Assembly: GCA_965223045.1 (NCBI GenBank)
Contig: CBDCVN010000013.1
Span: forward strand, 4,712,001 to 4,776,000
Reading direction: 5' to 3'
From: CBDCVN01 sp965223045
GTDB lineage: Bacteria; Deinococcota; Deinococci; Deinococcales; Trueperaceae
Length of the DNA stretch: 64,000 bases
Shown here piece by piece: positions 1 through 8,168 of the stretch (within the stretch, counting starts at the first letter, position 1; each line of letters opens with the position of its first letter). The position numbers and the translations under genes were made by a program. The notes under the pieces are model-generated. The model was not told where the DNA came from and did no database searches. It worked only from the letters and a program-made list of their open reading frames with translations.

Positions 1-301
1 GCCAAGGGATCAGGGCACTTAAGGCAAATAGGACATAAGGTATACCATCAGATTCAAAACGGGCTAGCTTGCCAAAGAAAACAGCAAAAATCAACACCAT
101 AACAATGGGTTGCAATATCACCCAAAGAACACCTATAGCAGTTTGCTTATATCTAACTTTAATATCCCGCCATGCAAGAAAGTAAAGAAGTTCGTGATAT
201 GCCCAAATTTCTTTTATATTTAGAAGCTGTAAGCCCTTTCTGGGGCGTATAATTAGGATGGGGAGTGCTTGTTTTTCACTTGTTGAGATTGTTTCTCCCA
301 T
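1..301 (-). CDS. ABC-2 type polysaccharide export permease (partial)
   Basis: An ATG at 299-301 on the reverse strand opens 100 codons that run off the window edge, so only the N-terminus is present. After about 45 polar residues comes the stretch WRDIKVRYKQTAIGVLW, the hallmark lead-in of Wzm/TagG/RfbD-type permeases, then a hydrophobic segment (LQPIVMVLIFAVFFGKLA) that would be the first membrane helix. Family knowledge: these inner-membrane permeases pair with an ATPase to export lipid-linked O-antigen, teichoic acid or capsule precursors. The partner ATPase is probably beyond the window start. The identification rests on a short N-terminus but the motif is distinctive. Confidence 0.8.
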   Translation of the reverse strand, partial: MGETISTSEKQALPILIIRPRKGLQLLNIKEIWAYHELLYFLAWRDIKVRYKQTAIGVLWVILQPIVMVLIFAVFFGKLARFESDGIPYVLFALSALIPW

Positions 302-558
302 TAAGCTTTAAGTATAAATTGTTAATGCTAAAAAATTTATGACACATTAAACATAACCTCCTCAAAAACATACACTTTGCTTAGCCAAGCAAAGTATTAG
401 TATTAAGGGTGCGTGGTAAGGCGATATCGCACTTTGTCAGAAAAAGTCCTACATGAAATGTCAGAGTTTTACTGATTGGTCAGGAAAAAGTGAGCGCCTA
501 GAATTAGAAGGGTTCTAAGTAGTAGCGAATCACGCTACTTTTGCAAAAGGAGAAAACC
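302..558. other. Regulatory intergenic region with hairpin and TGTCAGA repeats
   Basis: This gap separates two divergently transcribed genes. It holds a perfect 9-bp inverted repeat (ACTTTGCTT at 374-382, AAGCAAAGT at 387-395, 4-nt loop) with no adjacent T-run, so it looks more like an operator or cruciform than a terminator. Two direct copies of TGTCAGA start at 435 and 459, exactly 24 bp apart. The same motif with the same 24-bp spacing occurs upstream of the LptD-like gene near 10.27 kb. A clear Shine-Dalgarno (AAAGGAG) precedes the ATG at 559. Confidence 0.5.
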
Positions 559-1161
559 ATGAATAAGTTACGTGGTAAAACTAAAACTTTAAGCTTTATC
601 TTTAGCATATTATTTAGTTTCCTTGTGACAATAGTATATAGTCAAGAAGTTAAGATACCTCGAGGTGGGGAGCCTATGAACAATATTGATCTTTTAGGAT
701 CAGATATCTTTCATTTTACCATGGGCGCTCCTCCAGCGGGAATGCTGGATCTTCGGCAGAGTCAATGCTCTGAGGCCTGCTGGTAAAATAAAGATTGTGT
801 GGCATGGACTTATATAAGACCCAACACAACCCAAGGCCCTAAGGGTAACTGTTGGCTAAAGGGCAGTGTGCCAGATAAAAAGTTTCACAATTGTTGCGTA
901 TCTGGTACGATAGGTGAGGCAAATATAGATAGACTAGGCAGCGATTACACTCATTTTGACAATGTTATGGGCCTTGATGTAACTCCGCAACTTTGTCAAA
1001 CAATTTGCCAAAATGAGGCTCAATGTAAAGCATGGACATTCGTAAAACCAAACACAATTCAAGGCCCTAAAGGAGTGTGTTGGTTAAAAGATTCTATACC
1101 ACCAGCGGTAGAAAATGATTGCTGTATATCAGGTTATTTTGATATACAAATCATCAGATAA
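559..1161 (+). pseudogene. Secreted two-PAN/Apple-domain protein with in-frame stop
   Basis: ATG at 559 follows the ribosome site AAAGGAG; the first 30 residues form a signal peptide (hydrophobic core then YSQE). Two similar cysteine-rich modules follow, each with the pattern CxAC/CQTIC, AWT, PNT.QGPKG, CWLK and a terminal CC.SG, matching PAN/Apple domains that bind carbohydrate or protein ligands outside the cell. The reading frame is broken only by TAA at 784-786, between CSEACW and NKDCVAW; the second module has CQNEAQCKAW at that position, so CAA (Gln) to TAA is the simplest cause. The rest stays open for 120 codons. It is either a recent pseudogene or a sequencing error. The downstream lipoprotein gene starts 39 bp later and may be co-transcribed. 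Confidence 0.7.
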
Positions 1162-1200
1162 TGCTACCAAGGAACCTTTGCAAAAAAATAAGGAGAAAAA

Positions 1201-3096
1201 ATGCAAAAATTTGTGATTAGTTTAGTACTTGCCCTTTTAGTGTTATTAGTAAGTTGTACTAAAGATGAAGATAATACTCGAGGCGAAACCATGCCCTTGC
1301 TTAATATTACAGATCGTGGTTTGAGCCAAGGCGAAGCAGTAAATCTTCTGGTTGCTTTAAATATTAGTAAGGAAAGAGTCTTAGCGGAAAATGGCGTTGC
1401 TCTTTATGCTGATGAAGAACGCTTTGGTAATTTACCTGTAAAAGATTTGGGACGTGATAAGGGTAGTGAAGACGAAGGGGAAGTTCTTTTACAAGAGCTA
1501 CTCCTTGATAAAATTAAAGAATTTAGAGTTCCTGATGGTGAAGAATCATTAGCAAAACTAAAAGAGGCTTTAAATGATAGTGAACTTTCTCCTGAAAGAA
1601 GATTCTTAAAAGATTCTGCATTTAAAACAAACTTTATAGCCAAACATAGTACTTTTTCAGCCTTTGATGTTCAAGGAGAGCCCCTTGTTTCTGGAATGAA
1701 CGTAGATACACGTATATTAATGGATCTATCCTTTGATGGCTCTAAGATTGTCGGGCCAGGAGCAAAGCTTTCAGCTACTTTTGATAATGAGGGTTTAACC
1801 CAACTTAGGTATGCCATGCGTGGTTTGGAAAAAGGAAAAGAGGTCAGGATTTTCTCACAGGCTGAAGCAGACAGATTATGTCAAGAAAGATTCAAAAATA
1901 GTTTTAACTCTCAGAATTTACAGGCTGTTAATCTTGAGACCTTAGCTGTTAATGCTGAACTAATGTATTATGCACCATCACATAGCTTTACTGAAGCAAC
2001 AACTTTAGTCCCTCACTATCATTGCCTTGGAACAGTGCAGGTAGGTGATGAACTAGTTTCATTGCTAGAACAACCTATTCCTGCTACTGAAGATGAGAGT
2101 GTTGTGCCTTCTGTAGAGCTTAGTGCCTCAGCAAGGGGTTCAAGAGTAAGTGCTGAATTGAAGATACAAGGTGGTCAGGCTCCATATACCATACAGTGGT
2201 CTTCTAAAAGTACTACAGATCCTGATCTAAGCGAGTTCGCTAATAAGACAGAGGTGGCTTATGATGTGCTGGCCCGCGATAGTAAATCGCTTAGCGTAAA
2301 TGAAACTCTTATTGCTACTGTAATAGATGCTAATGGTATTCAGGTAAATGTTAGTGAAACAATTAGTGATGTTGAAGCTAAAGCTGGAGCGAAAAACCTT
2401 GAAGTGTTAGTAGGTGGGATACGCGATTATGGCATTGAAATTCCTGCTATGGAATTTGGCAATTTGGCACAAGGTTTTGCCAATGAAATGAGTGGTAGTG
2501 GTGTAACTAGGCGCTTTTTCTGGACTGGTAATAGTGCTTGGGAACAAGATTTTAAATCACCTAATGACAGTACTTGGATAGACAATACTGATATTACCCT
2601 TTATACAGGTCATGGTTGGAGTGGTGGGTTTACCTTTAATGGAAATCATCAAGATACTGCTATAGATACCAATGATGCTACTGGTGATTGGGGAGATAAA
2701 GACCTAGAGTGGTTAGCCCTTTACTCTTGTCAAGTGCTTAAGCTTGATAGTGCTACATCAGTTGTTGGCCGTTGGGGAGAAGAGTTTGATGGCTTGCATA
2801 TTCTGCTAGGTTTTCATACCAATGCAGCTGCTAATATGGGCTTTACTGGTGAATTTGCCGAAAACATGCTCAGTACTCCGTTTCTGTGGTGGGGTGACCC
2901 TATGAAAGTAAGAGTGGCTTGGTTTGATGCTACTGATAGTCATCAGCCTAATGGCAGGGTAGCGGTAGCTATGGGACCCATTCGTTCTGGTAATGTTAGT
3001 AACTTTAATGATTACTTCCATGGTAAGGGTCCTGTAGGCCCTGATATTCCTAGTGGTTCTATAGTTGGTTGGTGGGTGTATTCCTTTACAAGTTAA
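1201..3096 (+). CDS. DUF6345-type lipoprotein with possible caspase-like His-Cys pair
   Basis: Start ATG lies 5 nt after AAGGAG. The N-terminus is a lipoprotein signal (LLVLLVSC, lipid-modified Cys about residue 19). A roughly 280-residue region I do not recognise is followed by an Ig/PKD-like segment (about 290-390) and a C-terminal domain (about 400-631) with DUF6345 features: aromatic-rich repeats of W, a TGHGWSGG motif with His471 and a YSCQVL motif with Cys510. A His followed by a Cys at strand ends is how clan CD (caspase-like) peptidases carry their dyad, so a protease role is plausible but inferred. Likely anchored in a membrane facing the periplasm or surface. It follows the broken PAN-domain gene by 39 bp and ends at a strong terminator. 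Confidence 0.65.
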   Translation: MQKFVISLVLALLVLLVSCTKDEDNTRGETMPLLNITDRGLSQGEAVNLLVALNISKERVLAENGVALYADEERFGNLPVKDLGRDKGSEDEGEVLLQELLLDKIKEFRVPDGEESLAKLKEALNDSELSPERRFLKDSAFKTNFIAKHSTFSAFDVQGEPLVSGMNVDTRILMDLSFDGSKIVGPGAKLSATFDNEGLTQLRYAMRGLEKGKEVRIFSQAEADRLCQERFKNSFNSQNLQAVNLETLAVNAELMYYAPSHSFTEATTLVPHYHCLGTVQVGDELVSLLEQPIPATEDESVVPSVELSASARGSRVSAELKIQGGQAPYTIQWSSKSTTDPDLSEFANKTEVAYDVLARDSKSLSVNETLIATVIDANGIQVNVSETISDVEAKAGAKNLEVLVGGIRDYGIEIPAMEFGNLAQGFANEMSGSGVTRRFFWTGNSAWEQDFKSPNDSTWIDNTDITLYTGHGWSGGFTFNGNHQDTAIDTNDATGDWGDKDLEWLALYSCQVLKLDSATSVVGRWGEEFDGLHILLGFHTNAAANMGFTGEFAENMLSTPFLWWGDPMKVRVAWFDATDSHQPNGRVAVAMGPIRSGNVSNFNDYFHGKGPVGPDIPSGSIVGWWVYSFTS

Positions 3097-3120
3097 GTTG
3101 ATTTAGAGATTTATGGTTTT

Positions 3121-3152
3121 AAAGGCTCGAGATTAGCTCGAGCCTTTTTTTA
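3121..3152 (+). terminator. Rho-independent terminator built from two CTCGAG sites
   Basis: Perfect 11-bp stem: AAAGGCTCGAG at 3121-3131 and CTCGAGCCTTT at 3137-3147, 5-nt loop, then a T-rich tail. It lies 25 bp after the lipoprotein stop codon. Both arms contain the over-represented palindrome CTCGAG. Confidence 0.9.
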
Positions 3153-3350
3153 TTTTTCTCCCTCTTGATATTGCTCCATAAGGTTTGTAGCAAATATATT
3201 AACGGGCTATAAACATTTTTCAAAGAAAAACTCTTTACAAATCTTACGTGCTGCACACTAATAAGTTTTCTAAATGTCTAAACTAAGCTGTTGTCAGTAT
3301 ATCAAAATAGATCTTTGTACTATTTAAGCTAGCTGTGCTTATGATTACTT

Positions 3351-4112
3351 ATGAAGAACTCAAATAATTTACCAAAGGATCTTATTGCTGAACATAAGCC
3401 CGAGGCAATAAAATTTAGATTAAGAAAACTTAACCATCATAGCTACCTAGGTGACGCTGTTTTAGGAGGTATTGATGGTTGTGTTACTACCTTTGCTGTA
3501 GTTGCTGGCACAGTTGGTGGTGGATTTTCAGGCATTGTAGCTATTGTTCTTGGTTTTGCTAATCTCTTGGCTGATGGTTTTAGCATGGCAGTGGGTAATT
3601 ATCAAGGCACGAAAAGTCAGCTCGAGTGGGTGGAAAAAGCACGTCGTCAAGAGGAACGACACATTGAACTTGTACCTGAGGGGGAACGTGAGGAAATTCG
3701 TCAGATTTTTGCAGCTAAGGGTTTTGAAGGTGATGCCTTGGAAAATGCTGTGGAGGTAATCACTAAAGATCGCCAACTTTGGGTTGATACTATGATTACA
3801 GAGGAATTAGGACTCCAACTTGATGGACCCAGCCCTATGAAAGCAGCTTTAGCCACTTTTTTTGCCTTTTTAGTAGTTGGATTTATTCCTCTAGTTCCCT
3901 TTCTAATTCCGAACCTTACACCAAAACAAACCTTCTTGGCTAGTTCTATTGTTACAGCTTTGGCCTTTTTTAGTGTTGGTGTTGCTAAAGGTAAAGTCCT
4001 AAAGCGTCCAATTTCTAAAGCTGGCTTTGAAACTTTATTTGTTGGAGGTATGGCTGCTGCCATAGCTTATCTAGTAGGTTGGTGGTTAAGGCAAACTTTT
4101 GGAATAGCTTAG
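3351..4112 (+). CDS. VIT1/CCC1 family iron/manganese transporter
   Basis: 253 residues. The N-terminal half carries the VIT family signature region (YLGDAVLGGIDGCVTTFAVVAG then FANLLADGFSMAVGNY), a cytosolic helical metal-binding-type insert rich in Glu (about 85-150, EERHIELVPEGEREEI), and then three more hydrophobic segments to the C-terminus. Family knowledge: VIT1/CCC1 proteins move Fe2+ or Mn2+ out of the cytosol, limiting metal toxicity. No strong Shine-Dalgarno precedes the ATG, so the start is less sure than the identity. It converges with the universal stress protein gene downstream. Confidence 0.88.
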   Translation: MKNSNNLPKDLIAEHKPEAIKFRLRKLNHHSYLGDAVLGGIDGCVTTFAVVAGTVGGGFSGIVAIVLGFANLLADGFSMAVGNYQGTKSQLEWVEKARRQEERHIELVPEGEREEIRQIFAAKGFEGDALENAVEVITKDRQLWVDTMITEELGLQLDGPSPMKAALATFFAFLVVGFIPLVPFLIPNLTPKQTFLASSIVTALAFFSVGVAKGKVLKRPISKAGFETLFVGGMAAAIAYLVGWWLRQTFGIA

Positions 4113-4180
4113 GCTAGTACTAAGTAGGGGTGTAAAAGTTTTTGTGAATCACTTAGGAGTAATCAGTGCCTATAGGTAGT

Positions 4181-4229
4181 TAGTAGTCAGAAGTCAGTAG
4201 CCAGCATAGCTAAGCCCTACTGACTACTA
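4181..4229. repeat. Inverted repeat between convergent genes
   Basis: TAGTAGTCAG (4181-4190) and AGTCAGTAG (4192-4200) are complemented by CTACTGACT (4217-4225) and CTGACTACTA (4220-4229), allowing two alternative hairpins. It sits between convergent genes and could be a bidirectional terminator or an extragenic palindrome; there is no long T-run on either side. Confidence 0.5.
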
Positions 4230-4285
4230 GCTACTATTTTCAGCTTAACAAGAAAATTCACAAGTATTTATGCCTAGGTGCTTAG

Positions 4286-5113
4286 CTAGCATTGTAATAT
4301 AACTGGTACCTCTGCATTTCTTAAGATTGCCTCAGTTGTGGAACCAAGCAACCATTCCCGGACCGCACCTTCACCAAAAGCTCCAATTACTAACAAATCG
4401 CCAACTTGGGTTTGCTGTAAAAGAACATCGGTAGCATTTCCCTCTAGAGGTAAGGTTGTTACCTCGAGTTCATATGTTTTAGCATAGCGCTGTACAGTTT
4501 TAAGCAATGATTTGGCTTTATCTAAACGGTCTTGGACACTAATAGCAATCAGTGGTAAATTTAGGCTTTTAGAAAAGTTAGCAGCAGTTTGCATGGCTGC
4601 TCGAGCATGATTAGAACCATCAAAGCCTAGTAGTACACGTTCCATAGGCTGGTAATTATCAGCTGCTATTAAAACAGGTTGGCTTGCATTTCGCAAAACC
4701 CTTTCTGCTACAGAACCCAAGCGTTTACCTCCCTCTAGCTTGCTAGATTCACCTTGTCTACCCATAATAATTAAGTCACAATCTGAGACAGCGTTGAGTA
4801 TTTCGGCAGCTGGAATTCCTGTGAGTAATTCACCATGATAAGAGACATCAGCTTCTTTTGCTTTTTCTTCTACTTGCTCGATCAGTGATTGTCCTATTTT
4901 AGTAAGTATTTCTTCTGTTTGTTTAGAAAAGGTGGTTGTGGGTAAGCTAATAGCACCATAATCTCTCCAATAATGCATGTTGACAAGACGACTATCGATT
5001 ACATATACAGCTTTTAGAATGGCATCTAATTTGTAGCATAGGTAGGTTGCATAGGTAGTTGCCACTTTAGCTCCTTCAGAGGTATCAGTAGCGAGTAAGA
5101 TTGAACGAATCAT
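4286..5113 (-). CDS. Tandem universal stress protein (UspA x2)
   Basis: 275 residues forming two Usp domains (about 1-150 and 155-275). Each begins with a beta-strand plus Asp (ILLATDTSE; VLLGFDGSNH) and ends with a nucleotide-binding loop: IIMGRQGESS...RLGS in the first and VIGAFGEG...LLGST in the second, the latter fitting the G-2x-G-9x-G(S/T) ATP-binding pattern exactly. Family knowledge: cytosolic stress-response ATP-binding protein. AAAGGA lies upstream of the ATG at 5113. It shares strand with the alpha-glucan phosphorylase gene 120 bp upstream but the gap suggests its own promoter. Confidence 0.9.
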   Translation of the reverse strand: MIRSILLATDTSEGAKVATTYATYLCYKLDAILKAVYVIDSRLVNMHYWRDYGAISLPTTTFSKQTEEILTKIGQSLIEQVEEKAKEADVSYHGELLTGIPAAEILNAVSDCDLIIMGRQGESSKLEGGKRLGSVAERVLRNASQPVLIAADNYQPMERVLLGFDGSNHARAAMQTAANFSKSLNLPLIAISVQDRLDKAKSLLKTVQRYAKTYELEVTTLPLEGNATDVLLQQTQVGDLLVIGAFGEGAVREWLLGSTTEAILRNAEVPVILQC

Positions 5114-5232
5114 TAAAGTGTTTTCCTTTCTAGGACATGTAAGGTAAGGAGAGAGACTTTTTTATGGGAGGTAGGGAGATAAAGTTTTCTTAGAGGCATA
5201 ATACTCCCACGCTCCCGTACTCAATAGACGTA

Positions 5233-6981
5233 TCATTCAAAATACGCCTTGAGGACATATTGCTGTAACATCCTTTGAGTGTTGAAAAATGAGCCATTTA
5301 GGGCTATAGCATGTTGCATTACTTCAGTAAAACGATCACGTTTTTGGTAGTAAAGAGGCAGAATTTTATGTTCTAGCTTATCATAAAGTGATTCGGCATC
5401 TTCTAAACGCTGATTCTCTTGCGTGTCACGATCAGTGTACTTACCAATTGACCAACCTGTCACACCTTCAATATGTCCCTCGAGCCACCAACCATCAAGA
5501 ATACTTAAGCTTGGAACTCCATTAAGGGCTGCTTTCATGCCACTAGTTCCCGAAGCCTCTAAGGGTGGTTGTGGGGTGTTAAGCCACAAATCTGTGCCTG
5601 CTGTAAGAAGTTTAGCAAGGCCGATATTATAGTTCTCAAGGTAAATAACTGTGATATCATTTTTGAGTGCTTCTTTTGCCTCAAAGATTCGTTGGATAAG
5701 TGCTTTACCACTACCATCTTTAGGATGAGCTTTACCTGCAAATATAAGTTGAAATGGTCCAATATCATGATTCAAGGCACGAAGTCTATCAAGATTATTG
5801 AAGATAAGGTCAGCACGTTTATAACTAGTGGCACGCCGAGCAAAACCAATAGTAAAGTATTCAGAGCTTAAATCTATGCCAGAGAGATTTTTAATGGTTT
5901 CCAACAAAGTTTGCTTGGCTTCAACATGTGCTTGCCACAGCTTATTTTTAGGAATATTCAAAGCATAGCGTAAGCTAAAGTTATCCTGTGGCCAACCAGG
6001 AATATAAAAGTCAAAAAGGGCGGCAATGGGTTTGGATACCCAACGCCCCACATGCACACCATTGGTAATAGCATCAATACCATAATCACCTAGCAACTCC
6101 CTAGAAACCTCACCATGTTTTTTGGCTACTCCATTCACATAACGGCTCATAGTCAAAGCCAAATAGGTCATATTGAGTTTAGCTTCGCCAGATTCTAAAG
6201 CTTGATTAGTGGCGTTGTTTGTTATTCGTTTAGCTAAGTTAACGCTGAGTGCATCACCTGTATCAACATAGCGTCTGAGAGAGCCAAGAACTTGCCTTAC
6301 TAAGGTCAGAGAAAATTGGTCGTGACCAGCGGCCACAGGTGTGTGAGTGGTAAATACACAAGATTTGCACGCTGTTTCAATGTCAGGGCGGATTATATTT
6401 TGCCTACCCTCTTTTTGAGCTATTTCATCAAGTAGCTCGAGTATAAGCAAAGCCGCATGACCTTCGTTCATATGGAAACGTTTGATATTATTATATCCTA
6501 AGGCGCGAAGCATCCGAACCCCACCAATGCCTAAGATCACTTCCTGACAAAGCCTGTAACGATCGCCATCACCATAAAGCTTGTCAGTAAGGGATTTGTC
6601 CCAATCACTATTCTCAGGCAAATTGCTGTCCAAAAGATAAACAGGCACACGGTAGTCTTGAAGTCCCACAATTTCATATTTAAAGGCACGCAAACTGACA
6701 TCACGCCCTTCTATAGTAACTGTTACCCTAGGAGTCAATTCTTCTAGAACAGCATTTATATCCCAATTGGTATCCTTTTCTTTTTGATGTCCTTGGTTAT
6801 CAATCTGCTGATCAACATAACCTTTGCGATGAAGCAAGCTAACTGCTAGCATTGGCAACTTAAGGTCAGCAGCGCTCTTTATAGTATCTCCAGCCAGAAC
6901 ACCTAAACCACCACTGTAGGTTGGTATTTGTGACTCTAAAAGGATTTCCATGGAAAAATAAGCAATATTTTGCTCAGACAT
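5233..6981 (-). CDS. glgP: Alpha-glucan phosphorylase (short form)
   Basis: 582 residues, the compact glycogen phosphorylase type found in Thermus and archaea rather than the roughly 800-residue enzyme. Recognisable parts are IAYFSMEI at the start, the glycine loop YSGGLGVLAGD, HMNEGHAAL, and the PLP-lysine motif SGTSGMKAALNG near residue 480. It would release glucose-1-phosphate from alpha-1,4-glucans in the cytosol. Ribosome site GAGGTAA lies about 7 nt before the ATG at 6981. No other glycogen genes are in the window. Confidence 0.93.
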   Translation of the reverse strand: MSEQNIAYFSMEILLESQIPTYSGGLGVLAGDTIKSAADLKLPMLAVSLLHRKGYVDQQIDNQGHQKEKDTNWDINAVLEELTPRVTVTIEGRDVSLRAFKYEIVGLQDYRVPVYLLDSNLPENSDWDKSLTDKLYGDGDRYRLCQEVILGIGGVRMLRALGYNNIKRFHMNEGHAALLILELLDEIAQKEGRQNIIRPDIETACKSCVFTTHTPVAAGHDQFSLTLVRQVLGSLRRYVDTGDALSVNLAKRITNNATNQALESGEAKLNMTYLALTMSRYVNGVAKKHGEVSRELLGDYGIDAITNGVHVGRWVSKPIAALFDFYIPGWPQDNFSLRYALNIPKNKLWQAHVEAKQTLLETIKNLSGIDLSSEYFTIGFARRATSYKRADLIFNNLDRLRALNHDIGPFQLIFAGKAHPKDGSGKALIQRIFEAKEALKNDITVIYLENYNIGLAKLLTAGTDLWLNTPQPPLEASGTSGMKAALNGVPSLSILDGWWLEGHIEGVTGWSIGKYTDRDTQENQRLEDAESLYDKLEHKILPLYYQKRDRFTEVMQHAIALNGSFFNTQRMLQQYVLKAYFE

Positions 6982-7037
6982 AGCAAGTTACCTCATTTTG
7001 AACTGTGCTTTGCTATAAAAAGCAATTGTTTCATGAA

Positions 7038-7241
7038 TTACTTCCTGCAAAGGGATAGATTTAAAGTCAAAGATAAGATTGAGCTTCTTTCCTTTACTAA
7101 CGAAAGGTTTGTCAAATTCATAGAGTGCCTAAACATCTCACGCAAATCGGCATTGAAAAACCTGTTCAAGAAAGCTTTTAGCTCACTGCTATCAAAATCC
7201 TTATAGCGAGTTTCAAAAACAGATTTGTCCGCTACTGGCAT
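7038..7241 (-). CDS. Possible small ORF of unknown function
   Basis: 67 codons opening at an ATG preceded by TATACT about 15 nt upstream, but no clear ribosome site. The first two thirds (FETRYKDFDSSELKAFLNRF) look like a genuine amphipathic sequence, while the last third is low in information. I do not recognise it. It may be the start of a decayed gene between glgP and the IS607 relic. Confidence 0.25.
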   Translation of the reverse strand: MPVADKSVFETRYKDFDSSELKAFLNRFFNADLREMFRHSMNLTNLSLVKERSSILSLTLNLSLCRK

Positions 7242-7295
7242 ATTGCTTTTAGTATAGCACCAAAGGTGCAGTTATGATGACCACAGTTACTGATG

Positions 7296-7521
7296 CTATG
7301 GTATAACATGGCATAACATCAATTTTGAGCGCATGGTGTGTCACCATCACTATGGGCAAACTGCAATACCCTCTATCCCCTCAGCGTTTGCATTGGGGAA
7401 TACTTGCAAGTTCAAATTATAAGGCATTTTTCTGAGTAAAACAACTGCTAAAAACCCGTCATAGAATACCATAGAAACCACATCATGCCATATTTTCGTA
7501 TACTAGTAAACAACACCTCTG
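7296..7521. mobile_element. Internally deleted IS607 relic (MITE-like)
   Basis: Both ends match the complete IS607 element at 48305-50446. The left side shares CATGGCATAA, then CAATTTTGAGCGCATGG, then the block GGGCAAACTGCAATACCC and the following CCCC...GGGGAATACTT. The right side shares ATGCCATA and GTATACTAGTAAA-AACACCT. About 1.9 kb of coding DNA (tnpB and the serine recombinase gene) is missing. Such derivatives can be mobilised in trans by the full element's recombinase. Exact ends are approximate because IS607 elements make no target duplication. Confidence 0.75.
7308..7395 (-). ncRNA. Candidate stand-alone omega-RNA scaffold in IS607 relic
   Basis: This reverse-strand segment matches the 3' end of tnpB and its downstream DNA in the element at 48.3 kb, where TnpB guide (omega) RNAs are normally encoded. 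The hairpin ATGGTG/CACCAT here corresponds to ATGGAC/GTCCAT there, a change on both arms that keeps pairing. The loop GCGTTTGC here is the exact reverse complement of GCAAACGC there. A guide would be taken from DNA just left of 7296. Expression is unproven. Confidence 0.4.
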
Positions 7522-7547
7522 AAAATGTGCAATGCATCTTTACCTAC

Positions 7548-7847
7548 CTACACCTCTTTGTCTTCTTCGCGAATAACCTCGAGCTTAACACGACTTACAA
7601 GTGCAGCCAATGCTCCTATTGCTGCTAGCAAGGGGGCAGACAAAGTAATCAACCCTCCTGCTACCACACTGAATGTTAGTGGAATAGTCATTAATTCATC
7701 ACCATCTGGATTTTTAATGATCACACGACGAGCATTACCTTCTTTTAAAAGCTCCTTAATATATTCTACAAGCTTATTGCCAGCAACTTCAACCTCTTCG
7801 ACAAAGGTTTTTCTTTCTTCTGTAGTTTTTGTCTCTTGCTCATTCAT
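7548..7847 (-). CDS. DUF4342 protein
   Basis: 99 residues: acidic N-terminus with an amphipathic helix (VAGNKLVEYIKELLKEGN), a short strand region with the R.VIIKNPDGDELMTIP motif typical of DUF4342, a hydrophobic hairpin (about 55-85) likely to insert in the membrane, and a charged tail. Function unknown. It starts 3 bp after the stop of the bactofilin-like gene, so the two formed an operon before the IS5-type insertion broke the upstream gene. Confidence 0.8.
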   Translation of the reverse strand: MNEQETKTTEERKTFVEEVEVAGNKLVEYIKELLKEGNARRVIIKNPDGDELMTIPLTFSVVAGGLITLSAPLLAAIGALAALVSRVKLEVIREEDKEV

Positions 7848-7850
7848 ACT

Positions 7851-8166
7851 TTAGGCTCCTTGTGCAGTAGAGGCTTTTGGTCTGCTTAACCATAAAGCAC
7901 CCAACCCAAAAATTATTATAATTAAGGTAATAATGCCACCTAGAATAGGAAGTGCTGTTAGAGCAACTACGATAAGGGTTCCTATTAATAAAGCCCAAAA
8001 AGGATGAACTTTAGCCTCTGGTGTTTTACGCCCTAAGAGCCAGCGACCTCCAAAGTAAGCTACAATAATTTGTGTTAGGTAACCCAGAATCAAACCAAAG
8101 ATAGTACCTGAGGTAAGCACAACTACCCCTCCAAGAAAGCCTAGATTAGCTCCAAGATAACTTAAT
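7851..8166 (-). pseudogene. 3' part of bactofilin-like membrane gene, cut by IS
   Basis: This is the C-terminal continuation of the gene whose 5' part lies at 9155-10135. It encodes a Gly-rich membrane segment, the sequence YLTQIIVAYFGGRWLLGRK, a soluble loop and two closely spaced hydrophobic segments ending in GLGALWLSRPKAS. The phase matches across the insertion. A GTG at 8118-8120 could start an 89-residue fragment, but no ribosome site supports this. The reconstructed junction has an in-frame TAA, so the pre-insertion sequence is not fully recovered. Confidence 0.75.
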
Positions 8167-8168
8167 TA

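Noticed and set aside
374..395. Hairpin as a transcription terminator
   Set aside because: No T-run on either side; kept only as an inverted repeat.
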